From: Oxalobacter sp.
GTDB lineage: Bacteria > Pseudomonadota > Gammaproteobacteria > Burkholderiales > Burkholderiaceae_D
Direction: 5' to 3'
Assembly: GCA_016291665.1 (NCBI GenBank)
Contig: JAEEYE010000013.1
Coordinates: 1 to 56,935 of the forward strand
DNA: 56,935 bases
The translations under genes were made by a program, and so were the position numbers. Below are positions 1-11,055 of this stretch, piece after piece; within the stretch, counting starts at the first letter, position 1, and every line of letters begins with the position of its first letter. Below the pieces are notes generated by a model, which was not told the DNA's origin, ran no database searches, and saw only the letters and a list, made by a program, of their open reading frames with translations.

Positions 1-172
1 TGCCATAATTCTTGTACTCTCTGGGAAAAATAAGCTATCCACCAGACTGTATCTGGTGAAGAAGTTCCAATTTCTTATTGTGTACTATTTTGCGTTGTTT
101 TGGAACAAATTTCTTCCGACAAGGCTACCATCTGGTAGAAGGCAGCCTGTCAAAAAGGAAGGGCAAAAAGTA

Positions 173-1180
173 TTAGACGGATTCCATCTTGACTTTGCCG
201 TGTTCTTCTTCCATGGTCTTTGCAAGCAGTTTGACCAGTGCGAAGACGGCGTTGATGTATGGGGTATCGGTATTGGTGATACGACCCAGTTCAACAACGG
301 AACCGACCAATGCATCAATTTCAGGTGCACGTCCTGCTTCAACGTCCTGCAACATGGAGGTCTTGTGTTTACCGACCTTTTCAGCACCGCGGATACGTTT
401 TTCAAGTGGAACACGGAAAGTGATGTTCAGCTTGTTCGCAATCGTCTGTGCTTCGGTCATCATGTTGGCTGCCAGGTCGCGGGTCAGTGGATACTGGCAG
501 ATGTCGACCAATGTTGCATGGGACAGGGAGCTGATGGGGTTGAAGCTCAGGTTGCCCCACAGCTTCAGCCAGATTTCAGCACGGACGTTTTCAAGGATTG
601 GGCACTTAAAGCCGGCCTTGATAAAGGTTTCGGAGACCTTCTGAGCACGTTCAGTGGTGGAACCATCTAATTCACCGATTGGGAAACGGTCGCCTTCAAT
701 GTGTTTGACGACGCCTGGGGCAATCAGTGCGGATGCAGGATAGACAACGCAGCCTAAGATGCGTTCTGCTGGGATTTTTTCTGCGCAAAGACCTGTTGGG
801 TCAACGGTTTCAACGCGCCGTCCTTCATACTCACCACCATGTTTGTGGAAGTACCAGAATGGAATGCCGTTTTGCATGGTGACGACAACGGTGTCAGGTC
901 CGAAGAGTTTCGGTACGTCGTTGGCGACAGCATCAACTTGGTGAGCTTTCAATGCGATGATAACCATGTCCTGTGGACCGACTTCATCGTAGTTGTTGGT
1001 TGCCTTGACGTTCTTTGCAACGAGTTCTGTCCCATCATTCATGATGAGCTTCATGCCGTTTGCCTTGATGGCTTCAAGATTCTTGCCACGTACAATGAAG
1101 GTCACATCTTCACCAGCAAGAGCTAGCTTGACACCGACATAACCCCCAATCGCACCGGCACCGATAATCGTAATTTTCAT
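173..1180 (-). CDS. panE: 2-dehydropantoate 2-reductase (ketopantoate reductase family)
   Basis: Predicted cytosolic NADPH-dependent reductase of the PanE/ApbA family, which reduces ketopantoate to pantoate in pantothenate and CoA synthesis. The 335-residue product begins with a Rossmann motif GAGAIGG (residues 7-13), followed by the AMQNG-type segment (TMQNGIP) and the C-terminal helical domain with the conserved K and N of the family (EIWLKLWGN, NPISSL). The ATG has a purine-rich GGGAAAGAAC directly upstream. It is monocistronic. panB, the preceding pathway step, lies about 17 kb away. This family has several paralogous branches, so the exact 2-oxo acid substrate is inferred. At 335 residues it is slightly longer than the roughly 300 of E. 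coli PanE. Confidence 0.85.
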   Translation of the reverse strand: MKITIIGAGAIGGYVGVKLALAGEDVTFIVRGKNLEAIKANGMKLIMNDGTELVAKNVKATNNYDEVGPQDMVIIALKAHQVDAVANDVPKLFGPDTVVVTMQNGIPFWYFHKHGGEYEGRRVETVDPTGLCAEKIPAERILGCVVYPASALIAPGVVKHIEGDRFPIGELDGSTTERAQKVSETFIKAGFKCPILENVRAEIWLKLWGNLSFNPISSLSHATLVDICQYPLTRDLAANMMTEAQTIANKLNITFRVPLEKRIRGAEKVGKHKTSMLQDVEAGRAPEIDALVGSVVELGRITNTDTPYINAVFALVKLLAKTMEEEHGKVKMESV

Positions 1181-1493
1181 GTTCTTTCCCTTTTAATTTC
1201 CACCTTTGCCTTGAGCCGCAAGGGCTGCTGGCATGTGCTCTTAATCCTTATCCGTATGTCATCCCCGTGCATAAGGGAAATTGTGCCCTTCATGGTAGGC
1301 CATTGCAGATAGCAGTGACAAAATCACGCTGTCGGGTAAACAGCGATTAAAGGGCAATTAGCCAATGGCAAAACAAACGCGCATCGACATTCTTGTCAGA
1401 AAACCTAAATATAACCGAGTAGAGCGCTGTTTGCAAAACTTACGCGGCAAAAAAACCTGAATCCAGCTTTAGGAACCGGATTCAGGGCAAAAA
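1181..1493. other. Intergenic region between panE and fhs
   Basis: About 313 bases without a credible gene. The half next to fhs holds the fhs terminator (1449-1486, listed separately). The rest should carry the panE promoter on the minus strand, but no hexamer pair good enough to call was found. Short reading frames here have no start or ribosome-binding support. Confidence 0.6.
1449..1486 (-). terminator. Rho-independent terminator of fhs
   Basis: A perfect 9-bp stem (1478-1486 with 1456-1464, 13-base loop) is followed on the minus strand by seven Ts (1455-1449). It starts 8 bases after the fhs stop codon. Confidence 0.85.
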
Positions 1494-3167
1494 TCAGAAC
1501 AGTCCGATAATGCGTCCGTTTGCGTCAATATCAATATTGTTCGAAGATGGAACTTTTGGCAGACCTGGCATGGTCATGACATCTCCGCAATAAACCACGA
1601 CGAATTCAGCGCCAGCAGCAATCCTTACTTCACGGATATTGACGGTGTGACCTTCTGGTGCACCGCGCAAAGCTCTGTCTGTTGTGAAGGAATACTGGGT
1701 TTTTGCCACACAGAGCGGATACTTACCGTAGCCGTCTTCTTCGAGCTTCTTAATCTGTTGACGAACTTTGCTGTCGGCTGCGATGTCTTTAGCACCGTAA
1801 AGCTTGGTTGCCAAGGTTTTCATTTTGTCCCACAAAGACATATCTTCGTCGTAGACAAACTTGAAGTTTGTTGGTGTCGTATCGATCATGTCGATGACAG
1901 CCTGTGCGAGTTCTTCTGCACCCTTGCCACCGTCGCTCCAGTGTTTGGAGACAACGATTGGGGTACCTTTAGCGGCCATCCTGTCTTTTAAGAGTTGGAT
2001 TTCGGCATCCGTATCCAAAGTAAAGTGGTTGACGCAGACAACGCAAGGCAGGCCATACTGTTCCCTGATGTTATTGATATGGCGTTCCAAGTGTGGCAGG
2101 CCTTTTTCAAGGGCTTCTAGGTTTTCTTTACCAAGGTCTGGCAGGTTGACACCACCGTGGTACTTCAATGCACGCACCGTAACGACCAAGACGGCGCAGT
2201 CAGGCTTAAGCCCTGACTTACGGCAGACGATGTCAACAAATTTTTCAGCCCCCAAGTCTGCACCGAAGCCACTTTCTGTGACGACGTAGTCGGCAAGTTT
2301 CAGGGCGGACTTGGTTGCGATGACCGAGTTGCACCCTGTTGCAATGTTGGCAAATGGGCCACCATGGATAAAAGCGAGGTTGTGTTCCAGTGTTTGAACC
2401 ATATTTGGTTTGATGGCGTCCTTTAATAGGGCTGCCATTGCACCATGTGCTTTCAGGTCGCTTGCTAAGATTGGTTTGCGGTCGCGTGTGTAAGCAACGA
2501 CGATGTTACCCAAGCGTTCTTTCAAGTCCTGCAGGTTGTTCGCCAGGCAAAAGATAGCCATGACTTCAGAAGCTACAGCAATGTCAAAGCCGTCTTCACG
2601 AGGGAAACCATTACCTGGGCCACCTAAGCCAACAGTAATGTTGCGCAGGGAGCGGTCGTTCATATCGACAACACGTTTCCATACGATGCGGCGCTCATCG
2701 ATACCTAATTCATTTCCCTGGTGGATATGGTTGTCGATCAGGGCCGCAAGCAGGTTGTTGGCCAAGGAGACCGCACTGATGTCACCGGTAAAGTGGAGGT
2801 TGATGTCTTCCATAGGGACAACCTGGGAATAACCGCCACCAGCTGCGCCACCTTTCATCCCGAAAACTGGTCCCATAGAAGGTTCACGCAGGCAGATGAT
2901 GGTTTTCTTGCCCAAGCGGTTTAATGCGTCACCTAAGCCGATGGAAGTGGTGGTCTTGCCTTCACCCGCAGGGGTTGGGCTGATGGCTGTCACCATAATC
3001 AATTTGCCGTCAGGCTTGTCCTTTAACGTTTCCAGGAAATCAAGGTTGATTTTGGCCTTGTAGTGCCCATAAGGTTCGGTAAATTCTTCTTGGATGCCAT
3101 AGCGGCTTGCAACCTCAGTGATGCGCTGCATTTTCGCATTCTGGGCAATTTCAATATCAGATGTCAT
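1494..3167 (-). CDS. fhs: Formate--tetrahydrofolate ligase
   Basis: ATP-dependent formyl-THF synthetase that joins formate to tetrahydrofolate to give 10-formyl-THF for purines, fMet and C1 metabolism. The 557-residue product has the family P-loop [10 protein letters not shown] (residues 65-74) and the conserved blocks [20 protein letters not shown] and NLHFTGD; length matches bacterial Fhs. The frame stays open upstream to 3257, but the ATG at 3167 (MTSDIE) is where family members begin, so it was chosen. It is divergent from ffh and closed by its own terminator. In an organism that makes formate from oxalate, this enzyme is a plausible entry of formate carbon into biosynthesis (inference). 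Confidence 0.96.
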   Translation of the reverse strand: MTSDIEIAQNAKMQRITEVASRYGIQEEFTEPYGHYKAKINLDFLETLKDKPDGKLIMVTAISPTPAGEGKTTTSIGLGDALNRLGKKTIICLREPSMGPVFGMKGGAAGGGYSQVVPMEDINLHFTGDISAVSLANNLLAALIDNHIHQGNELGIDERRIVWKRVVDMNDRSLRNITVGLGGPGNGFPREDGFDIAVASEVMAIFCLANNLQDLKERLGNIVVAYTRDRKPILASDLKAHGAMAALLKDAIKPNMVQTLEHNLAFIHGGPFANIATGCNSVIATKSALKLADYVVTESGFGADLGAEKFVDIVCRKSGLKPDCAVLVVTVRALKYHGGVNLPDLGKENLEALEKGLPHLERHINNIREQYGLPCVVCVNHFTLDTDAEIQLLKDRMAAKGTPIVVSKHWSDGGKGAEELAQAVIDMIDTTPTNFKFVYDEDMSLWDKMKTLATKLYGAKDIAADSKVRQQIKKLEEDGYGKYPLCVAKTQYSFTTDRALRGAPEGHTVNIREVRIAAGAEFVVVYCGDVMTMPGLPKVPSSNNIDIDANGRIIGLF

Positions 3168-3227
3168 AGGGGGAAGCCTTTTAAAAAAATGTGCGTTGGA
3201 GATTGCACGGAATTCGGGCGAAAAAAC

Positions 3228-3257
3228 ATTGTAGAATAGAAAAATAGACATCTGCAA
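3228..3257 (-). promoter_or_regulatory. Candidate promoter of fhs
   Basis: On the minus strand TTGCAG (3257-3252) and TACAAT (3233-3228) lie 18 bases apart, about 60 bases upstream of the fhs ATG. The hexamers are near consensus, but the region is shared with the divergent ffh gene and the call is by eye only. Confidence 0.4.
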
Positions 3258-3287
3258 CTATTCGACATCCATTATTAGGGAAAGACT

Positions 3288-4655
3288 ATGCTTGATAACC
3301 TGACCCAACGGCTTGCCAAAGTCGTTAAAACCATCAAGGGCGAAGCCCGTCTGACTGAAGCCAATACGTCTGAAATGATCCGCGAAGTCAGGTTGGCACT
3401 GATTGAAGCTGACGTGGCGTTGCCAGTCGTGAGGTCTTTCATCAAGAAAGTCCGTGAAAAGGCAATGGGTCGTGAGGTCATGGAGTCGCTAACGCCAGGG
3501 CAAGCCTTGGTCGGCGTTGTCCAGGAAGAACTGGCTTCTGTCATGGGGGCGGACTTAGGCCCTAAAGCGTCGGAACTGAATTTCGCGACTCAGCCTCCCG
3601 CCATTATCTTGATGGCAGGGCTCCAAGGGGTTGGTAAGACAACGACAGTTGGTAAATTAGCAGCTTACCTGCAAAAGCAGATGAAAAAGAAGGTTCTGAC
3701 CGTTTCTGCTGACGTTTATAGGCCTGCGGCTATCAAGCAGTTGGAGACGGTGAGCGCACAGGCAGGGGCAGATTTCTTCCCAACGGATACAAGCCAGCAG
3801 CCTGTCGACATTGCCCGTGCTGCTTTAGACCATGCCAAGCGCCATTTTCATGATGTGTTGATTGTCGATACGGCAGGGCGTTTGGGCATTGATGAACAGA
3901 TGATGCGGGAGATTTCCGAGCTACATCAGGCGTTAAACCCGATTGAAACGCTTTTTGTGGTTGATGCGATGTCTGGGCAGGATGCGATTAATGTTGCCAA
4001 GACCTTTAACGATACACTTCCGCTGACGGGTATCATCCTCACAAAAGTTGACGGTGATGCACGTGGTGGCGCAGCTTTGTCTGTGCGCCATGTCACCGGT
4101 AAACCGATTAAATTTGTCGGTGTTTCTGAAAAACTCGAAGGCCTTGAAGCATTCAATCCACGTAGGATGGCTGACCGTATCCTCGGGATGGGGGACATTG
4201 TTGCACTGGTTGAAGAAGCGCGCAAAGCAGTCGATATCAAGGCTGCTCAGGTGCTTGAAAAGAAACTCAAGTCAGGTGCTCGCTTTGACTTGAGCGATTT
4301 CCAGGCTCAGTTAGTCCAGATGAAGAATATGGGCGGGATGGCAAATATGGTCGATAAATTGCCAGCCCATCTCAGGATGGCAGCTCAGGGTACCAATTTT
4401 GAAAAGGCGAACCAAGGTGTTGCCCGTATGACAGGAATCATTAATTCGATGACGCCTCAGGAAAGGGCAAAACCTGAAATAATCAAGGCATCTAGAAAAC
4501 GTCGTATTGCTGCTGGTGCTGGTGTCCAGGTTCAGGAAGTCAATCGTCTATTGAAGCAGTTTGAACAGGTTCAGGGCATGATGAAGAAGATGAAGAGCGG
4601 CGGCATGATGAAGATGCTGCGCGGCTTGAAAGGCATGATGCCAGGGATGCATTAG
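3288..4655 (+). CDS. ffh: Signal recognition particle protein Ffh
   Basis: SRP54-type GTPase that binds 4.5S RNA and signal sequences and delivers nascent inner-membrane proteins to FtsY. The 455 residues show the N-terminal four-helix bundle, then the G domain with G1 GLQGVGKTTT (111-120), DTAGR (194-198) and TKVDGDARGG (252-261). The C-terminal M domain ends in a methionine-rich tail (MMKKMKSGGMMKMLRGLKG). Length and domain order are those of bacterial Ffh. The ATG is preceded by AGGGAAAG. It is divergent from fhs and followed by a strong terminator before the convergent proS. Confidence 0.97.
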   Translation: MLDNLTQRLAKVVKTIKGEARLTEANTSEMIREVRLALIEADVALPVVRSFIKKVREKAMGREVMESLTPGQALVGVVQEELASVMGADLGPKASELNFATQPPAIILMAGLQGVGKTTTVGKLAAYLQKQMKKKVLTVSADVYRPAAIKQLETVSAQAGADFFPTDTSQQPVDIARAALDHAKRHFHDVLIVDTAGRLGIDEQMMREISELHQALNPIETLFVVDAMSGQDAINVAKTFNDTLPLTGIILTKVDGDARGGAALSVRHVTGKPIKFVGVSEKLEGLEAFNPRRMADRILGMGDIVALVEEARKAVDIKAAQVLEKKLKSGARFDLSDFQAQLVQMKNMGGMANMVDKLPAHLRMAAQGTNFEKANQGVARMTGIINSMTPQERAKPEIIKASRKRRIAAGAGVQVQEVNRLLKQFEQVQGMMKKMKSGGMMKMLRGLKGMMPGMH

Positions 4656-4728
4656 ACCCTTGGAATTTAGCCCGCTATTAAGGATTTTTTTGAAATCCCT
4701 TTGTAAACCGGGCTGAACGAATGATGGA

Positions 4729-4765
4729 TGGCGCCAAGAAGGTGTAATCTTGGCGCCAGATTTTT
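4729..4765 (+). terminator. Terminator of ffh
   Basis: A 10-bp perfect stem (4729-4738 with 4749-4758, 10-base loop) is followed by GATTTTT. A second nested hairpin lies just before it at 4669-4714 (AGCCCG pairing with CGGGCT, with an inner GGATTT/AAATCC arm), so ffh transcripts face two structures in a row. Confidence 0.75.
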
Positions 4766-4785
4766 AGGTTTTTGCTGAAAGTGCG

Positions 4786-6525
4786 TTAACGTTCTGCCTT
4801 AATCTTGTTGATTATGAAATCGGCCATGTCAGCAACAGCAATCGCAGTGGCTTTTTCATCACGGCGTCCCTGATATTCTAGCTGGCCATTTTTAAGCCCT
4901 CTGTCGCCTACGACAATCCGATGTGGTACACCGATAAGTTCCCAGTCCGCAAACATAACTCCAGGCCTTTCGCCGCGGTCGTCCAAAATGACATCAATGC
5001 CAGCTTGCTTCAATGTGTCATACAGCGAGTCGATTGTGGTTTTGACGGCTTCACTCCTGTCGTAACCCATTGGGCAGAGGACGACTTCAAAAGGTGCAAT
5101 GGCGGTTGGCCAGATGATGCCGCGTGCATCATTGTTCTGCTCAATTGCTGCTGCAGAGACACGGGTTACCCCAATACCATAGCACCCCATCTGCATCAAT
5201 TGCGGTTTGCCGGTTTCGTCGAGATACACGGCATTCATATCCTGTGAGTAGCGTGTACCCAGCTGGAAAACGTGTCCGACTTCGATGCCGCGTTGGATAG
5301 CAAGTGTCCCTTTCCCGTCAGGAGAAGGGTCGCCAGCGACAACGTTCCTGAAGTCTGCAATTTTTTCAGGTAGTGGGATATCACGTTCCCAATTGGCGCC
5401 TGTGTAATGGAAGTCTTTTTCATTGGCGCCGCAGATGAAGTCAGCCATTACGGTAACGGCTTCATCGGCATAAAGGGCGATGTCTTTGCGTTCGCTTAAG
5501 CCAACAGGTCCTAAGTAACCTGGTTCACAGCCAAAGTAATGTTTGATTTCACTGTCACTAGCAAAGCGGAAGCTACCAATGATTTTTTCCGTCTTGACTT
5601 CGTTCAATTCATGGTCGCCACGCATCAAGATGACGGCAAAATGACCGTTTTCCCCTTCTGGAACATCATTTCGGATAGCCGCAATGACCTTTAGGGATTG
5701 TGTAACAGGAAGCCCTAAGAATGCACTGACATCGGCACAAGCAGTCTTTCCTGGGGTGGGTACCTTTTGCATGGTCTGCGTCGGAGCTGGACGGGCTGCC
5801 GATGGTGGCAGTGCAACAGCCGCTTCCATGTTGGCTGCGTAGTTGGATTCGGGACAGTAGACCAAGGCATCTTCACCAGTTTCTGCAATAACATGGAACT
5901 CGTGGGAACCAGAGCCACCGATGGCACCGTTGTCAGCGGTGACAGGCCTGAAGTCAAGTCCAAAGCGTGTGAAGATGCGGACATAGGCATCGAACATTGT
6001 CTGGTAAGACTTCTTAAGTCCCTCAATGTCACGGTCGAAGGAATAGGCGTCTTTCATCGTGAACTCACGGCCGCGCATCAGGCCAAAGCGTGGGCGGCGT
6101 TCGTCCCGGAATTTTGTCTGGATATGGTAGAAGTTGACCGGTAACTGACGGTAAGACTTGATTACACTGCGAGCGATGTCGGTGACCATTTCTTCAGAGG
6201 TCGGCTGAATGACGAAATCGTGATTATGGCGGTCTTTAATACGGAGCAGTTCAGGTCCGTATTTTTGCCAACGTCCTGTTTCTTGCCAGAGTTCAGCAGG
6301 CTGGATGACTGGCATTAAAAGTTCAACAGCACCTGAGCGATTCATCTCTTCTCGGATGATGTTTTCAATCTTATGGATGACACGTAGTCCCATGGGCATA
6401 TAGGCATAGATGCCAGAGCCAAGGCGCCGGATCATGCCGGCACGAACCATTAATTTGTGGCTGATGACTTCTGCGTCAGCAGGGGCTTCTTTTAAAGTTG
6501 AGATAAAAAATTGGGATGCTCTCAT
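4786..6525 (-). CDS. proS: Proline--tRNA ligase (bacterial type)
   Basis: Class II aminoacyl-tRNA synthetase that charges tRNA-Pro in the cytosol. The 579-residue product has the bacterial-type architecture: N-terminal catalytic core with motif 2 ([19 protein letters not shown]), the roughly 180-residue editing insertion (about residues 230-400) that clears Ala-tRNA-Pro, motif 3 (GCYGIGVTR) and a C-terminal anticodon-binding domain (VLCPMGYD to the end). The start [10 protein letters not shown] is typical of the family. It is convergent with ffh and divergent from rppH, an arrangement common in Burkholderiales. Confidence 0.97.
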   Translation of the reverse strand: MRASQFFISTLKEAPADAEVISHKLMVRAGMIRRLGSGIYAYMPMGLRVIHKIENIIREEMNRSGAVELLMPVIQPAELWQETGRWQKYGPELLRIKDRHNHDFVIQPTSEEMVTDIARSVIKSYRQLPVNFYHIQTKFRDERRPRFGLMRGREFTMKDAYSFDRDIEGLKKSYQTMFDAYVRIFTRFGLDFRPVTADNGAIGGSGSHEFHVIAETGEDALVYCPESNYAANMEAAVALPPSAARPAPTQTMQKVPTPGKTACADVSAFLGLPVTQSLKVIAAIRNDVPEGENGHFAVILMRGDHELNEVKTEKIIGSFRFASDSEIKHYFGCEPGYLGPVGLSERKDIALYADEAVTVMADFICGANEKDFHYTGANWERDIPLPEKIADFRNVVAGDPSPDGKGTLAIQRGIEVGHVFQLGTRYSQDMNAVYLDETGKPQLMQMGCYGIGVTRVSAAAIEQNNDARGIIWPTAIAPFEVVLCPMGYDRSEAVKTTIDSLYDTLKQAGIDVILDDRGERPGVMFADWELIGVPHRIVVGDRGLKNGQLEYQGRRDEKATAIAVADMADFIINKIKAER

Positions 6526-6719
6526 GGCTATAAATGCGTTTGGTTCTTAACAGGGGGTATAATCAGAAAGAGATTTTAAAGGATTAACTGGCAGCTGCGT
6601 TCATAGATTGTAAGGAACAAGCGCTGGGTGCTTGTTCTGTTGCAATAGAATCAGGAATTGGCTCTTCGTATTGAAGGGGTGTCTTTACAGTTAGGTGTTG
6701 CCGGGTCATTGAGGTGGAT

Positions 6720-7319
6720 ATGCTTGATCGGGAAGGTTACCGTCCCAACGTCGGCATCATTTTGGTTAATACCAATAATGAGGTCTGGTGGGGAAAACGA
6801 ATCAGGGAACAGTCATGGCAGTTTCCCCAAGGCGGTATCAAGCATGGGGAGACGCCTGAACAGGCGATGTACCGTGAGTTGCGTGAAGAAACCGGTCTTT
6901 TGCGTGAACACGTTGAAATCATCGGACGCACGCAGAACTGGTTACGTTATGACGTTCCACAGCACTTTATTCGTCGTGAAATCAGGGGGCATTACCGTGG
7001 GCAAAAACAGATCTGGTTTTTGCTGAGGATGTTAGGGCGCGATTCTGATGTTGATTTACGGGGGATTGCAGAGACGCCGGAGTTTGATGCCTGGCGTTGG
7101 CATCCTTATTGGGTACCCTTGGATGCCGTCATTGAATTCAAACGTCATGTCTATTTACAGGCATTGCAGGAGCTTTCCCGGTTCTTACCGCAACTTGCCG
7201 GTTCCTCAGGAGGGCGGTATCCAGGTTATACCGTGGAGGATGGGCAGGTTGTGAAAATCTCGATGGCAGGCCAAAAGAAACAGCAGGTGAACCGAGATGG
7301 CAAAAAAAAAGGCAGGTAA
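6720..7319 (+). CDS. rppH: RNA pyrophosphohydrolase (NUDIX)
   Basis: Removes pyrophosphate from the 5' end of triphosphorylated mRNA, which licenses RNase E decay. The 199-residue product begins [13 protein letters not shown], the hallmark of RppH/NudH, and carries a complete NUDIX box at residues 38-59 (GG..., then RELREETG). The ATG at 6720 was preferred over the in-frame GTG at 6714 because the GAGG ribosome-binding site (6711-6714) sits 5 bases before it. The Lys-rich tail overlaps the start of the next gene by 23 bases, so the two are probably translated from one mRNA. Confidence 0.93.
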   Translation: MLDREGYRPNVGIILVNTNNEVWWGKRIREQSWQFPQGGIKHGETPEQAMYRELREETGLLREHVEIIGRTQNWLRYDVPQHFIRREIRGHYRGQKQIWFLLRMLGRDSDVDLRGIAETPEFDAWRWHPYWVPLDAVIEFKRHVYLQALQELSRFLPQLAGSSGGRYPGYTVEDGQVVKISMAGQKKQQVNRDGKKKGR

Positions 7320-7872
7320 ATTCGTTAAGAGTTTGTTGCTCATGATGATGTTGGGCTTTTGTCTGCAGGCGCGGGCTGATATTACTATTTTGGGGGATTC
7401 GGATTGGCCGGAAGATGAGGAAGAGGATAAGCCGGCTGAGATTAAGGTTCTGCCCGTTGTTCTGCCTGCTTATCCTCAAGAAGAAGACCTCCTGTCCTTT
7501 GATATAGGACCTACGCAGACATTAAAGTTCTATATTGATGCCAAATCGGTTTCAATCAGTGGGGCCGAAGTCCGTTATACTCTGGTTGCAAAAAGCTCAA
7601 CGGGAGCCTTGAACGTCAGCTATGAGGGGTTGCGTTGTGGTGCCAAGGAATACCGGCGTTATGCCTATGCGGATTCCAAGGGAGTCTGGACGAAGTCTAA
7701 GAGTGAGAGTTGGCGGCCAATCAATTGGTATTCTGCGAATCGCCCACGTTCCGTTCTGTGGCTGGATTATTTCTGTGATGGTGCTCATATTGAAGGGCCG
7801 GTTGAGCTGATGGTGAAAAGGCTCAAATACAATTTGCCACTTCAAAAGGAAAATAAGTACAACGCGGGTTAA
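7297..7872 (+). CDS. CNP1-like family secreted protein
   Basis: A 191-residue protein with a basic, hydrophobic N-terminus ([25 protein letters not shown]), a probable signal peptide cleaved before DITILGD, then an acidic stretch and a beta-rich domain resembling the CNP1-like family of Betaproteobacteria. The family has no established function; envelope location is inferred. It overlaps rppH by 23 bases and converges on proB with its stop 4 bases inside the proB end. The rppH-CNP1-proB order is common in this group. Confidence 0.75.
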   Translation: MAKKKAGKFVKSLLLMMMLGFCLQARADITILGDSDWPEDEEEDKPAEIKVLPVVLPAYPQEEDLLSFDIGPTQTLKFYIDAKSVSISGAEVRYTLVAKSSTGALNVSYEGLRCGAKEYRRYAYADSKGVWTKSKSESWRPINWYSANRPRSVLWLDYFCDGAHIEGPVELMVKRLKYNLPLQKENKYNAG

Positions 7873-8993
7873 GCGTTAAGCACAATCATGTTGTCGCGGT
7901 GGATCAGCTCCTGATCGCCTTCGTAACCTAAGATGCGTGCGATATCCTTTGATTTGTGTTGCGCAATCAGTTTGGCTTCACTGTATGAATAGTTTGCAAG
8001 GCCGCGCGCCACTTCATGACCGTTGCTGTCAATACATGAGATGATTTCACCTCGGGCAAATTCCCCTTCCACACTGATGACTCCAATCGGTAACAGTGAT
8101 TTGCCTTCCTTGACGATTTTTTCGACGGCGCCATCGTCCAAGTAGGCTTTGCCAGCGGTCTGCAGGTGATCGACCATCCACTGTTTGCGGGCTTGCAGGT
8201 GGCTTTTTGGGGCGGTCAATTCCGTACCAATCATTTCACCGTCTGCCAATCGGATGAGGGCATTGGGTTCACGTCCCCAGGCAATGACGGTATGGGCGCC
8301 TGAGCGGGCAGCACGTTTGGCGGCCAGGATTTTGGTGAGCATTCCGCCGCTGCCAATACCGGAGCCCGCACCGCCAGCCATTTTTTCAAGCTCTGGATCG
8401 CCGGCATGGGCCGTTTTAACTAGCGTAGCATCAGGGTCTTTGCGTGGGTCAGCGGTAAAGAGTCCCTTCTGGTCTGTGAGGATAATGAGCGCATCAGCTT
8501 CAACTAGGTTGGCCACCAGGGAACCTAAAGTGTCGTTGTCGCCAAACTTGATTTCGTCGGTGACGACAGTGTCGTTCTCATTGATGATGGGAATGACGTT
8601 TAGGCGGAAAAGCGTTAGAAGCGTTGCGCGGGCGTTTAAGTAGCGCGTTCTGTCGGCTAGGTCGGCGTGCGTCAAAAGCACTTGGGCGGTGTTAAGGCCA
8701 TAACGGTCAAAGCTGGTTTGATAGATCTGTGCAAGCCCCATCTGGCCAACGGCTGCACATGCCTGCAACTCATTGACTTCAACGGGGCGGCGCTTAAAAC
8801 CAAGTTTCAGCATCCCCTCAGCAATGGCGCCAGAACTGACCAATACGATTTCACGGCCTTGTGCGTGCAACTCAGCAATCTGTTTGGCCCAGGTGGCCAC
8901 AGCAGCCAGATCCAGCCCGTGGCCGTCGTTGGTTACCAGAGAGGAACCGACTTTGATGATGATCCGTTTGGCTTTTTCAATCACAGAACCCAT
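7869..8993 (-). CDS. proB: Glutamate 5-kinase
   Basis: First step of proline synthesis: ATP-dependent phosphorylation of glutamate, normally feedback-inhibited by proline. The 374-residue product has the amino-acid-kinase fold starting [20 protein letters not shown], with [16 protein letters not shown] and [13 protein letters not shown] blocks, and a C-terminal PUA domain (about residues 285-370). The frame is open upstream to 9131, but the ATG at 8993 has a GGAGAG ribosome-binding site and matches the family start. It lies 25 bases after obgE in the rplU-rpmA-obgE-proB operon. proA is not in the window. Confidence 0.95.
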   Translation of the reverse strand: MGSVIEKAKRIIIKVGSSLVTNDGHGLDLAAVATWAKQIAELHAQGREIVLVSSGAIAEGMLKLGFKRRPVEVNELQACAAVGQMGLAQIYQTSFDRYGLNTAQVLLTHADLADRTRYLNARATLLTLFRLNVIPIINENDTVVTDEIKFGDNDTLGSLVANLVEADALIILTDQKGLFTADPRKDPDATLVKTAHAGDPELEKMAGGAGSGIGSGGMLTKILAAKRAARSGAHTVIAWGREPNALIRLADGEMIGTELTAPKSHLQARKQWMVDHLQTAGKAYLDDGAVEKIVKEGKSLLPIGVISVEGEFARGEIISCIDSNGHEVARGLANYSYSEAKLIAQHKSKDIARILGYEGDQELIHRDNMIVLNA

Positions 8994-9018
8994 ATCTCTC
9001 TCCGAATGCTGACGGTCG

Positions 9019-10197
<1,179 letters not shown>

Positions 10198-10237
10198 TCA
10201 AACCCAACCATGGGCTTGGGCCTGTTTGTCAGTCGCC

Positions 10238-10504
10238 TTAAGCTGCTTCAGCTGGAACGACCGTTGCGTAATGTTTCTTGTCTGCACCTTTGACGGCAAA
10301 CTTCACAGTGCCATTAACCAAGGCAAAGAGGGTGTGGTCTTTGCCCATACCGACGTTTTCACCGGCATGGATCTTGGTACCACGCTGGCGGACAATGATG
10401 CTACCAGCGTTGATAGCCTGACCGCCGTAGATCTTGACGCCCAAGCGTTTGGATTCGGATTCACGTCCATTGCGGGTAGTACCGCCACCTTTTTTATGTG
10501 CCAT
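10238..10504 (-). CDS. rpmA: 50S ribosomal protein L27
   Basis: Large-subunit protein whose N-terminal tail reaches the peptidyl-transferase centre. The 88-residue sequence begins [20 protein letters not shown], with the uncleaved Proteobacterial-type N-terminus, followed by [18 protein letters not shown]. Length is normal. It follows rplU with a 55-base gap. Confidence 0.98.
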   Translation of the reverse strand: MAHKKGGGTTRNGRESESKRLGVKIYGGQAINAGSIIVRQRGTKIHAGENVGMGKDHTLFALVNGTVKFAVKGADKKHYATVVPAEAA

Positions 10505-10559
10505 TTTAAGACTCCAGGATTAAGTGTTTAGATCGGTTAAATGTTTGGAACCGGCGACA

Positions 10560-10871
10560 TCAGGCGTTGATGGAAACGATTTCCAGTTCAGTGTAGTTCT
10601 GACGATGACCCTGGCGTTTCTGGTAGTGTTTGCGCCGACGCATCTTGAAAATCTTAACCTTCTTATGACGACCTTCAGAAACAACCTTTGCCAGAACCGT
10701 TGCGCCTTCAACCAGAGGGGTGCCGACGCGAATGGATTCGCCTTCGCCAACTGCTAAAACCTGGTCAAGGGTGATTTCGGATCCAACTTCCGCAGGTATC
10801 TGTTCTACTTTATATTTTTCGCCAGCAACAACCTTGTACTGTTTGCCACCGGTTTTTATGACCGCGTACAT
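10560..10871 (-). CDS. rplU: 50S ribosomal protein L21
   Basis: Large-subunit protein of 103 residues beginning [14 protein letters not shown] and carrying the family signature [20 protein letters not shown] near the C-terminus. GGAG precedes the ATG. It is the first gene of the rplU-rpmA-obgE-proB operon and is driven by a promoter with perfect consensus hexamers (10938-10965). Confidence 0.98.
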   Translation of the reverse strand: MYAVIKTGGKQYKVVAGEKYKVEQIPAEVGSEITLDQVLAVGEGESIRVGTPLVEGATVLAKVVSEGRHKKVKIFKMRRRKHYQKRQGHRQNYTELEIVSINA

Positions 10872-10937
10872 GGAAACTCCATCAATGAAATATGTTGAAA
10901 AACCTGAAAATTCAGGACGGAAAAAAGTGAATTTGAA

Positions 10938-10965
10938 ATTATACAGTGATACCTCGTCATGTCAA
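10938..10965 (-). promoter_or_regulatory. Sigma-70 promoter of the rplU operon
   Basis: On the minus strand TTGACA (10965-10960) and TATAAT (10943-10938) are both perfect consensus, separated by 16 bases. Transcription would start near 10931, about 60 bases before the rplU start codon. A strong promoter is expected for ribosomal protein genes. Confidence 0.8.
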
Positions 10966-11055
10966 AGTTCCAAGGGATTCCTTAGGTGCATCTGTTGGGA
11001 AAAAGCGCCATTGTCGGTGAAAATTTCATTCAGCGCGGGGCTATAATGCGCATCC

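Noticed and set aside
56-670. 204-codon plus-strand frame over the 3' end of panE
   Set aside because: Antisense shadow of a clear enzyme gene; no ribosome-binding site.
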